Below are positions 22,421-33,123 of a stretch of DNA of 64,000 nt, piece after piece. Under the pieces are notes generated by a model that saw only the letters and a program-made list of their open reading frames with translations, was not told the DNA's origin and did no database searches. Both the position numbers and the translations under genes were made by a program. The stretch is taken from positions 1,562,610-1,626,609 of the forward strand of contig CAXAMN010022695.1 of the NCBI GenBank assembly GCA_963970005.1, given 5' to 3'. Source of the stretch: Durusdinium trenchii (lineage: Eukaryota; Sar; Dinophyceae; Suessiales; Symbiodiniaceae). Each line of letters begins with the position of its first letter. Position 1 is the first letter of the stretch.

Positions 22421-25317
22421 GTAGGCAAGGGGGTAGTCGGGGAAGCGGTGAACACCAGGGTCAGGTACCCACAAGCACCGAATGCCACACCAGTTTTTCA
22501 AAAACAGTGCGGGCACTGATCAACACCGGGGGCCGATGTGGGGTATGGGTCGGCTGCCGCCCTGGAGCTCGAGGGAGAGGACTAGCCAATCCCTGTCACG
22601 GCTCCGCTACCATGCGGACAGCCATTTGAACGCGAAAGGGGTCTGCAGTATGTGGTCATGTTATGACTGGAGTTGAGTGGATTGCATTTCACACACACAT
22701 ATATATATATAATAAGATAATCCTGCCTCGGCTGCAGCCTGAAAGAATGCTAGGTTGTACGTATAACCAGCATGTTTAGCTGCATGGCAGGTGCTAGGCT
22801 TTTTTTTTGGGCCTAGGCGTTTTGTGAGACAAACCGATGCATTCGGAATACCATGGTCACTCTAGCTGTACCCCTCACTGTGCACATTTATCCCTCACTG
22901 TACATCTGTAAGTGCTGACAACTTCAATTGCGCACTCCACAGAATATATATATATACATTTTGCAATCCTCACAGAATACATATATTATATACTGGCTGA
23001 CTTCGATCTGGTTGATCTTGAACTGGTTTGATCTTGAAATTGATCTTGAACTTCAAAGTCACGCATTTATTTCAATTTCTTGCAAGTCCACGCCCATTCT
23101 ACGTGCATTTGCAGTTAGAATATAGTGATGCGTAGAGGTAGCCCAAAAATCCTGACTAATTATGGCGGTGGATTTTAATGTTTTGGAATTAGTCAATCTC
23201 TAAACTCTAACTGCTTTAGTCAATACTCTGACTGCTAGCTTTCTGTTATATTTGTTTCGTTTTTGCTGAGGTGGCCTTGCTCAGGAGCGAACGCATGAGT
23301 GCATCAATCTCCGGAACGGGCCAAAGGCCACAAAGAACATTAGCTGCAATTCCGGACAATTCGACCGCTGTGGAACCGTTGTTGATCCCTATCACACCGG
23401 ACTCTACGTGCGGTCTTTTTGTGATATGTGTAAAGGACAGGATACCATATTATCACAAACAAAGGAACAGCTATATAAAAAATTTCCCCATCCTCAAATT
23501 CTAAGGATTGGTTCTACTTCCACTTCTTCCAATAAGTCAAGGCCCCAAACCGGCCCAGGTCGAACCAGGTCCCAACCCTCCGACCGGTTTCTCGGTCTCG
23601 CTTCGGTCTCCTGCAGGGTGGCGGTCATCGGATTGGACGGTGAGGAGTTCGCCTCGCGGGAGGACGGCACCTGGCGCTTTGCGCAGCGCAAAGCGGTGGG
23701 GGGGGGCACCATGGGTGGTGGGTCTGAAGCAAATAGTACACAGTACATACACTGCCTGAAATCATGGAACTGGAACAAAAACAACCTGGTCATCCGAAAT
23801 TGGGGCCATTGTTCTATTCCCGTGACAACGATTATTTCACAAAGGTAAGACTGCACTTCTTCTTTGTGTTCTTTCTGTCTCTCTCTCTCTCTCTCTGGCA
23901 GTGTATATCTGGTTGCAAGCTGTTCACTTGAAGTGAGTGGATCCACTCGAAAACCAAAAGAATCCCACGGAGGAAGTCCCTGGTGACTGATACGTTTTGC
24001 AGTAACCTTCCTCATGGGATTTCATGAGAACAGCACCCTCTTCACAAGCTGCTCGGTGATCTTGGATGGTGGTGTTGCCAGATTGAATCTATCATATCTG
24101 AGCAGCCACTAGTGGCAGCAAGGGTTGAAAGCTAACAAAGACACCGATTGGGAGCGACTGTACATGTGTCGGCCAAAAACCTAAAATAGCGCGCTTGAAG
24201 TAGAACACCAGTCAAACCAAAAATAACGCCATCTTCGGCACAAAAAGGGCGACCACCAGACGCAATGTTGCTGCATCCCCGCCATCCAGAACCTTGCTGT
24301 GATCGAATTGTAAACCTGTTGATAAACGAAAACAAGATGCAACGATTCTGGTAATGGATGGCATCCGGGATTTTAGTATATCTAATCAACATCTGTCGAA
24401 ATCCTCACGACTTAGAGTCAGGATCCGGACGAACGGAGTCTCCGCACGAACGGAGTCTTATCCCACGGATGGCGCGGCGCATCGCTTCGCGCCGGCAAAG
24501 CCGCGTCGCCACGAAGGTGACGGGTCTGACGACTCAACTGTTGCCGGTGACGCCACGAAGAAAGGATCCGACTTCAGAGAGAAGTGGAGGAACTCGGCTA
24601 AGGGGCTCTCTGCCAACCACCGAGTGTCATCCTGAAGGGCAGAAAGGCAAGGTGAGAGGTGCTGGCTGATGTGCGCTCATATGCATTCATCCAGAGTCTC
24701 GCAGTAGAAAATAAATAGTTCCAGAGATTGTGCTAATCTTGTTCTTTTGAAGGGTGGTGAACATTGTTCTCAAATTATTCATTCAATTGTGAAGCGGATG
24801 GACCATTCGCCACTACTCTGACTTTCTCCCTTGCACAAAGGAGGTTCTATGTCGCCCTGCCATCCACAGGGAACGATTTCAAAAAGTCCAGTTCCACGTG
24901 CTTCCAATGGCAAAATCCTAATAGATCATAGATCCTAATAGTGATCTCAACTGACTGCCTTCAAAAGTAAATCTGTCATGTAACATTTTTTTTTAAGTAT
25001 CAACAAATGCCTTGTCAAGTCGCCGATCTACAACCACTAAACAACAAATTTTCAACATTTATGTCACTCTCCGTTTGATGGCGATGCTCTGTTTTTCGCA
25101 GAAAGATCCCACACCCAAAGGGTCCATCCAAGGGTCCATCCAAGGGTCTGTTCTGCACCGCTCTGCACCGCCCGGTCGGTCTCCGCATGTCTCGGAGGCC
25201 TTCATGTTGATCAAGTAATGTGGATCGAGCGTCATCCCTCGGCGAGAGGGAGGTGATGGCCACTGTTTTTCGAGTCATGCTGGGAGTCGGCCGAGGGACA
25301 AAACATGTTCCTAGGGC
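22421..25317. other. Gene-poor stretch
   Basis: It holds AT-rich sequence at 22695-22712 and 22943-22995 and a (TC)n run at about 23877-23897. GC-rich islands lie at about 23610-23715 and 24455-24600; both are short and carry no recognised domain. No RNA gene is evident. Confidence 0.5.
23877..23897. repeat. (TC)n microsatellite
   Basis: About ten uninterrupted TC dinucleotides. Confidence 0.9.
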
Positions 25318-25352
25318 TCCAGTCGTACCGAACCTCAGAAGGTACGACTGGA
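25318..25352. repeat. Hairpin of the TCCAGTCGTACC family, copy 1
   Basis: TCCAGTCGTACC at 25318-25329 pairs perfectly with GGTACGACTGGA at 25341-25352 over an 11-base loop. The same arms recur at 26488-26524, and partial copies lie near 26330 and 26408. Confidence 0.85.
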
Positions 25353-25526
25353 CCCTCCTGGCACCTACATAACAGTGTCTCCAATCACCTTCAGAGAAGG
25401 TACTTGGATCCCTAGCTATATGAAACAGTGTTTTCAACCACGATATGAATAAGCTTCATGTGTATAGGAGGGCGTAGGGGTTGTAATGCAGCACTTTTGG
25501 TGTGAGCCTGAGCGAATCAGCCTTTG

Positions 25527-25555
25527 GTGTAGATCTCGGTGGTCGCCGTATCATT
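25527..25555 (-). other. Illumina P5 adapter sequence (artefact)
   Basis: These 29 bases are exactly the reverse complement of the Illumina P5 flow-cell adapter, followed by nine A, as often seen when reads run past the adapter. The minus-strand conceptual peptide contains MIRRPPRST, the well-known signature of adapter carry-over in assemblies. It is not biological. The join on either side (25500-25570) should not be trusted. Confidence 0.96.
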
Positions 25556-26306
25556 AAAAAAAAACACAATGGCTGCACCCAAACAAAGACTGGGCACATG
25601 CATGCAACCTCGCGCACCAATGCACCAGTCACTGCAAGAAAACAGACCACACGTGAGCAAACGTTACATTTCTATACATTTCTGAGGGTCACAATTGACA
25701 GAGTTTGGTTTAGTACCTTTGAAGAGGTTCACCATGGACAACCCTCCCGGTCTCCATTGGGGACCTCTTAGTCCAGGCTCCTTAAAAGCATGTTCAATCA
25801 TTCTTCTGACCAATTAGGTCTTCCGTTGAAGAATCGCACAGATGTTCAAACAACATGTCGAGTCGTGTCATGCTGATGTGAAGAGAAACCTATGGCACCA
25901 TGAAACAAAAAGCAGCCAAACCGCTATAGAGGTTTCTAAGTGCTACAGTCACCTAAACTCCAAAAGCACTCCAACGCACGACTCGCACGACGACCTCTTT
26001 CTCCACTCCAAACGCCACGAGTGACTCGGAGCTAACCTTTCATTAACGAGGCGAGGCTCAGGGCCACCGCCCGTCACCACCGGTCCCGACACCGCCGGTG
26101 ACATGATCCTGGGACAACATAGAACGGAACTTTCTGCCTCTTCATGTTTGGTTCAAATCCTTTAGACATCTTTAGACAAAAGGATACAAAAGGTTGTCCA
26201 TGGTTATCCACTGACTGGGTAGGTTCTTTTTCAGGCCCAAAATCGGCCAAGGAGAGGGGCTCATCAAGGTCGTCCATCCGCTTGACAGAGGCTGTCACCG
26301 CGACCC

Positions 26307-26328
26307 GCGTCGGCTAGACAGCCGACGC
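26307..26328. repeat. Hairpin GCGTCGGCT/AGCCGACGC
   Basis: Nine-base perfect arms around the loop AGAC. It is followed three bases later by GGGTCCAGTACG, a partial match to the hairpin family at 25318 and 26488. Confidence 0.85.
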
Positions 26329-26487
26329 AGGAGGGTCCAGTACGATGTTCGATCGAAGGCTCTCGTGACGGTCAGCTGCGAACGCGAAGGGAATGTTCCA
26401 AGTTTACATTCCCAATGCGAGTCGTACCGAACCTAAGGTTAGGTGAGGACGGAGACACTGTGATGTAATGTATATAGGTTTCGAGGG

Positions 26488-26524
26488 TCCAGTCGTACCA
26501 AACCTGAGGTTCGGTATGACTGGA
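26488..26524. repeat. Hairpin of the TCCAGTCGTACC family, copy 2
   Basis: The left arm TCCAGTCGTACCAAACCT pairs with AGGTTCGGTATGACTGGA around a single G, with one G-T wobble and one mismatch. It lies downstream of a partial copy (GAGTCGTACCGAACCTAAGGTT) at about 26408-26432. Confidence 0.85.
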
Positions 26525-28040
26525 TCGGTAGGGATTCATCATCTGCAAAGGTGAGATTGAAGGGAGCTCTGGCGGGAAGCTCTGGCGAGAAGTGGCATGA
26601 TCCCGCAAAGCTGCGGACATGAAGGTCGGCTATTCACGACGATTCCTCCTACCTAATCCTACCTGGGTCCTCTGCCTGGGTCGCCAGAGGTAAACGTGCC
26701 ACACCTGAGATCTGGAGAGATGCAGCATGAGCCACTTGGATACTAAATGTGTGCCTTGCCTTGAGTCATGGAACACAAACTTTTCCTCAATCATGGAAGC
26801 GGAACTTAGGCTCGTGGAAGACCCTCCTTCTCTACAAAAGGCTTCGGCTCAGCTTCCATGATGGTCTTTTCAGGTGTTTGACCCATTCACAAACTTTCAG
26901 ACCATGTAAACGAATGTAAACGAATCATCAGAACCTCTCCCAGTTTGTTGCAGGTGTTTGCCACCTTGGTCGGGTCGTCTTCTGCCTGTCTTTGAGGCGA
27001 AAAGCGGCTCCTGTGGTCCCGGTCCGTCCTCCTGCCTAGCGCTCTCATCCCAAGGTCTTCTTGGAACGAATGGGGGGCGCTGTGGTGGTGACTTGCCTGG
27101 ACTTCTCCACGGGCAGCCCAAAGACTCCAGGGGAAAAAGGCGTAAATACCGATCGTTGCTGGACATGTGCCAATGTGGAAGGTGTGGTGCAAGCTATTTT
27201 TTCATCTAAAAAAGATCGTACTAGTACAACCTGTTGTTCCCTTGTGCTGGTATATGGGTGCTTCTCTGTATCTTTGTAGAAGATCTGGAGGCTGACAGGG
27301 ATCCCTAGCCAACGAACAAAAGAACATTCATCCTGCTAGCAGTTGTATTCCTTAAAGGCTCGGCTCGCATGTCTTCAGTTCCTTCCCTTCCCCGAAGCGT
27401 ACCCAAGCTCTCCCAGGCATCTCAACACAGGATTCCACACGATTTCGACATCGATGGTCATCGATGGTCTTGGGTTTTCACTACTGTTACATGTAGTCTG
27501 GTGTCACTTGCATCAACTTGCTGTTGATATCGTCCCGGTCTAGAGCTGATCGATCTGACGAAACATGAAGAAGGACACCTCTTGCTCGCCGAAACCCCTC
27601 TCTTTGTCTACGACGGTTTCGGATGACGCATTGTGCGCACTGGGCCCGAATTCTCCAACGACCTGTGCCAACTGGAAACGAAGCACAATAAATCCAAATG
27701 TCCTGCTTCAAGAATCTTTGACACATGTGAATATTGTCTTCAAACTCTTAACTTGATCTCTGAGCGCTTTCTTAAGGTGAAGCCCAAATCTCTCCACTCA
27801 GCCCACAGCTCACGACTTTCACTCGCAGAAAACCAACCTGGCACGACTCTGCCGTGAAAACGCTTACAACATCCAAGCAACATGTAGTTATTTGCATATT
27901 AATATTGACACCCAAAAAAGAAGCCCCAAAAAGCCCCTCACTCACCAAATCCACAACTCCTTCCAGCCGGCAGCCGCTTGTTTCTACAGCACGATCGACT
28001 TCCGTCATCGGCCGGCTCTTGATAGAGAGACCGAACCGCC

Positions 28041-28105
28041 GGCGTTCCGACCCCCCTGGAAGAAGGGAAATAGACCCAACTCCCCTTGGGCCAGGGGCCT
28101 CCCCA
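28041..28105. repeat. Dispersed repeat, copy 1 (GTTCCGA...CTTGGGCCAGGGG)
   Basis: It shares GGCGTTCCGA, CCYTGGAAGAAGG and CTTGGGCCAGGGG in the same order with 29980-30050. The minus-strand translation of both contains DPLAQG[ED]L followed by a short hydrophobic patch. Whether it was ever coding is unclear. Confidence 0.65.
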
Positions 28106-29979
28106 TAAAGTTATTACACACCCATACTCTTTTCAGACCCCCTTCTTGAGCCGTTGGGTGACGTGACCCAGGGCACTGCGGTGCCAAACTTTGCCGTTCA
28201 ACGCGACGCCGTGGCCGGAAAGAGTGACCACTTGACAGTCGATTCGACGTCAGTCTCAGTAGATGTCATGTGGACTGTTGATGAACAACACACCCAGATG
28301 AAGACAGTTGAAGATATCAAACCATTCTGGTACGATCTGGTACGGGTGTTCTGTTCATCTAGAGTCTACATACTTGTTGTCGCCGAAAGATATCAGTTTA
28401 AAGAGGGTTGATGTCAGCTCCAGCTTGAGATCCTCTTCATTTTCCGGAGTCGGCCGACCTCGCCTCGCCTCAGGTGTAGTGCGGCTCACTCATCTCCGAG
28501 GCCTCCAACGGCAGGGCGACGATTCGGCAGGTGCTTTTCAGTCTTCCAGTTGCGATGTCTTTCGGGGGAAGAAGGATGGGTTGGCGTATCCCTAGGGCTC
28601 CTGGCCCACATTTTGTGGCACCAAGCACCGAAACAGAGCTGCCATGAGTTGTGCAACACACCATGAGGGTGGTGACCGGGTGCGTTCAGTTCAAGTGACT
28701 CAGGGCTGTGCTGCTCGGTCCAGACGTGCTGTGCGTGCTGGGAACCTGCGTGGGGGCCTTTGGGAGGAGAACTCCCTGGGATTATACAGAATTGAAGCCG
28801 AACACCAAGGTACACCCCATGGAATCATCCTGGGGCGTCGTGGAGTGAGTGGTTTTACCACCTGTTTGGTATTGGGATGTATTGGGATTTCATGGTCATC
28901 CGAACTTGGGGCTATTTTCTCATCCACCTCACCATGACGATTCCAAGGTCGCTGGAATCTCTGAGCCGAAAACCTCGCGTCGCCCCTCCGACCGGTCTCA
29001 GGTTCCCCACCTTGCTTTCGCCCAGCTTGTTTAAGGCGGCAATCTGGAAACGGTATTCGCCTGAGGTCCAACACGGCTTTCGCTCGCTGCATCATCCCGC
29101 GCTTTCGCTGGCTTTCGCTCGTGCCACCCCCCTAAAATCGATGAAAAAGGAACCCCTTCCAGTGTTGAAGCCTTCTTCGATATTCTCCACAACGAAACCT
29201 CCTGGGTCATTCCGAATGGCCACACGTGCACCCGCACGCTTGCCGCGGTGTTCGTCCCAGTCACAAGCGCCCGCTTCCAGAGGCCCGACCCAAGCATTGT
29301 ACATGGCCGCATCACCTGTGCGTGGGTGAAGCCGCGCCTCTCATCCACCCGCCCCTGTTTGTTTCATTCAAGAGACCCATGTCTTTTGATCTCTAGAATT
29401 TTCACCCACCCAAAACTTTTAGGCCTTGGTGACTCCATTGGAAGCAGTATGTTTTATAGTTTGAAATGTTTGAAATACTCGTGAGCAAGTTGTTCCAAAG
29501 GCTCTCACTTGAGCCAAGTAAAATCTGAGTCCTGCACATGTTGACAGTCAGGGCCGTCAGGGCAAACAATTCCAAGCATGGGGGTTCAGTCAGCTAATCG
29601 TCGGCAGTGGGAACTTTTGTGGTGCATCACCTGCTGGTGTCTTGCTCTATCTCATCGGTCAAGGCTCGAGCCCGGCCCCAAGAGTGACATCAGTGTCTGA
29701 CTCCCATCCGTGGTGGGGCACCTGCGGCAGCCACTGACCCCATTTCCACCCAGGAGGCAGCGGCTTCACCCGGGCCGAAGGGGTTCCAACCTGCGGCAGC
29801 GGAGCTCTTCGATGCTGGCTTTGGAAGGCCAGCATAAGACTGTGGACTGAGACGATTGAGAAGAAAAAATAAACCTGACCCCCCTGATGTCAAAACCTCT
29901 TCACAAAGGGATTTTTTATATATAATCCAGAGTCCAGAGTCTACGTTTTGTGGATATATGTGGTTCCGTTGCACTTCCT

Positions 29980-30092
29980 CAATTCGGCGTTCCGATCCCC
30001 TTGGAAGAAGGACAAAAACCGGCATCAAATCTCCTTGGGCCAGGGGGTCTCCCATTGGGCCAGGGGGTCTTCCCTTGGGCCAGGGGGTCCCC
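29980..30092. repeat. Dispersed repeat, copy 2, with a tandem triplication
   Basis: Matches 28041-28105, then repeats the TTGGGCCAGGGGGTCT segment three times (about 30036-30092). Both copies are followed further on by a region ending TTTCATGGTCATCC (about 28888 and 30349), so a longer, diverged duplication may link them. Confidence 0.7.
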
Positions 30093-32339
30093 ATGCGTTG
30101 TTTTCGATTTCTTGTGTACGTCAAGCCAGGTGGATCTGCCAAGCCGGGCCCGAAAGCACCGATGCTGAGCAACCGGCCGGGGGGGATGGCCTTTTGCAAC
30201 CTGTTCAGTGAATGGTCCCCATGTTTGTCATCAAGTTGGTGACAAGTCACAACCTGCGATCCCTGGGGATCGCGATGAAATCCCACGAAAAATCCCTGGA
30301 ATCATCATGGAATGGAAGTGGATGGACCACCACCAGTTTGGTATGCAAATTTCATGGTCATCCTTGCTGTGCCGTACCATTCACTTCCTCAGATTGAACT
30401 TGGGACCTGAAAATGGACCGAAGAGTGGCTTCTTCCACGAACCAGTTGTTTTTCCATGTGGGTCTCTTCCAGGGCGTACTTCCACAAAGACAACTCCCTC
30501 CAGTCTTCCCTTGTCGCTGCCAGGTGGCGTGATGCACCTAGAATCTTCCGCATGCGGATCCTGCACGTTTCAGAACAGAGAGAGGTCTGGTGTCACCCCA
30601 CAGGTCTGGTGGCTTTTTCATGCCAAAGATCATAGGAACCTGCATCCAAACATCCAGACTTCATGAAATCGAACATATACAAATACCTGTCAATTTTTAG
30701 TGGAATTCTGAAAACGAATCCGTTGGGCAATGCCAAAAGCGCCAATAATTTCTCTTGAGATTCATTGGCTGCTCTGAGTCATTCTCCGTGAGTATGTCCA
30801 GTGCAGCAGCAACAGTCGGTGTCTCGCGGCGAGACACCACTGCAAAGTAGAACTCCATTGACATTGGCTTCCCCACAGCCACATACTCTCGAATTCTGGG
30901 TCAATGCTTCGGGGTTCAATCCGACGATGGAAAGCTCGATGGTGAAGCCCCAAACTTTGTAGACATTCTGCAGTAGACATTTCCTTGAACTCAATTGAAG
31001 CAGGATTTCACCATGGTGTGATGTCCAAACCAACCAACTACAGCTCAAGCGTGAGTGGCGCATAGGGGGGTACTCCCATTTGCACTCTGAAATGCTGCTT
31101 AAAGCCGAGTTTATAACAAATCCCCTTCTCCCTAGACTTGGCAAAATGTGTTATTAATTCCAAGAGTCACCCCCAAACTTTGAGCGACCGATCAGCTGGT
31201 GACCAAATCACATGGGGGGTTGTAGAGCGCCAGTCCTGTAGGCGGTGATGGGCATCCTTGGCAAACGAACGCCAGGAAATATACCCTCTTTTTTTTGTTC
31301 GACCATTTAACAGATGTTGACAATGGTCTGAAAAGTAACATCTTTAGTAAAACAATGGTTGTTAGTTCTGAAAGAACCATCCAATTGTTGCTGGAATCCC
31401 AGGGTATATGTATATACTTACTGGAGTTCAAGCAGCTAAGTGCGTGACAATCACACTTGTCATACCAGAAAGTCAGCGGCAGGTGTTCTGCATTTTCCCA
31501 CTGAGATTGAACGATCCCACCCATCCAGGTGGGAACCAACCTGGAGACCCTGCTGATACACCAAGGCTATCTAGGAAACCTAAAGCTTCCAGAACTTAGT
31601 GAGGCACCTGGCGCTTGGAAGTCCTTGCACAGCAGACCTGCCATCCTTCACCGAGCATTTCAAAAACTCCTTGAGCCCATTTGAGCCCAAAAAAGAAGGC
31701 ACATGCTGCAGGTGCCCCTGCTGTACCGTTTCAGGGGCATGATTTGGGGCTCTGCGATCTACTCTCAAGCAACTGCATGGTACCCTCCGAGGGCCTCCAC
31801 TCCAAATGGATCCAAATGGTTGTTTAAACCTTTGGGGCGGCCCTGACAAGCATCTAAGATAAAAATAATCTATCATCTACCTGCATCTACCTGAAACAAA
31901 TCCAAGGACGGAGCATGTTATGCTATGTTCACTGTAGTATCACCCTGTTTCCTCCCTCTAAAGCCTTTCAGCGGCGCCCAACTCCGTTTCGTGGCAGCTT
32001 TCCTTGAAGACCGCCAAGGCACCCGCCATCATTCTCAGGCGAACTCCAGGCCACGTTCAAACAGCCATCTCTGGCTTCCTGCCAAGGCACCCTTCGTTGA
32101 GCTTGGGATGGGGATTGAAGCGGGCGATGGGCCGTGGAGGAAAACAACTAGGGACTATTTTGCAAAGAAGAGTGGCCTGGTTTGAGCGATGGAAACTGGG
32201 GCACCTACCCAACAAACAAGAGAGTGGATGTCGGTAGGGATTTGAATTTTGCCTTTCAAAGGCTTAAAACGATTGTATGTTTACAATATTTTACAGTTCT
32301 TTATGTATGCAATGGGCTCAAACACACAGTAAAACGCAC

Positions 32340-33087
32340 TTGTTTGTTGGAAATCACTTGGGATCAAAAGACATTTAAAGGAAATCATTAGAAGGAAAAA
32401 GGATCTTACAAGGGAATTATATAATAGGAATCAACGTAATTATTGAATTCAACAGTAAAATCAACATATAAATAATGAACAATTAACAACATAGACATTA
32501 TTGCACGTCGTGATATTAATAGTAGCAACATCATACCAGAGCAAACGTGCAAACAATATTTGAGGATGTACTACTTAAACATGGAAAAAAACGCAAACAT
32601 TACACCAGGGGGTGCTACTTTTAACGCCAAGAAGGGATAACATTATTATTGCGGGTTATCGCATTCAAGGATTCTAGGGCTCTGGGCTACCTTCTTTTAA
32701 AGGACAGTCAATAGGAAGTAAACAGAATGTACAAAGAATTCAGAAGGGTTTTGAAGGAATTTAAGAGGAACTCAAATGAATGAACAGGAACTAAAAAGGA
32801 ACACAATCAGAACCAAAAAGGAATTTAAAAGGGTAGGTATCAAACAAATCAAAAGGAAACCAACAAGAATCAAAAGAAACACAAGTAACTTAAAGGAAAA
32901 TCACGTGGAATCAAACGGAATTTGAAAGGACACATAATTTCAAACCAAATGGTTTCAAAAGGAAATCAACAAAAAGCAAAAGGAATTCTAACAGAATATA
33001 AAAAAGATATCAATAGAGCACCCAAGAAAGTTTAAATGTTAAGGAGCCTTTTGGCGGGGGGCTTCAAAGAGTAGTATTAAAAAATAA
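32340..33087. repeat. A-rich purine-biased tract with recurring AAAGGAA
   Basis: About 750 bases with almost no open frame. The plus strand is purine-rich, and words such as AAAGGAAT, AAAGGAAA and AAGGAAC recur every 12-20 bases, most clearly from about 32700 to 33010. It looks like a very diverged short-period tandem array with strong strand asymmetry. No gene is seen in it. Confidence 0.65.
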
Positions 33088-33123
33088 CAACAACGACAAC
33101 GACAACGACAACAACAACAACAC
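33088..33123. repeat. (AAC/GAC)n microsatellite
   Basis: AACAACGACAACGAC-type trinucleotide repeat at the end of the purine-biased tract. Confidence 0.9.

Larger units (their letters stand above)
25571..32339. other. Gene-poor stretch with dispersed repeats
   Basis: Besides the hairpins near 26.3 and 26.5 kb and the LAQG-type repeat pair (28.05 and 29.98 kb), I see only short open frames. Around 23760, 28860-28910 and 30290-30363 three degenerate copies share TGGTCATCC and the words before it, so a dispersed repeat family is likely. No host gene is supported. Confidence 0.5.

Noticed and set aside
25456-25650. Small minus-strand protein containing MIRRPPRST
   Set aside because: The peptide is encoded by the Illumina adapter.
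29505-29530. TTGGCTCAAG on the minus strand as a spliced-leader relic
   Set aside because: Only ten bases match and the preceding bases differ from the leader.
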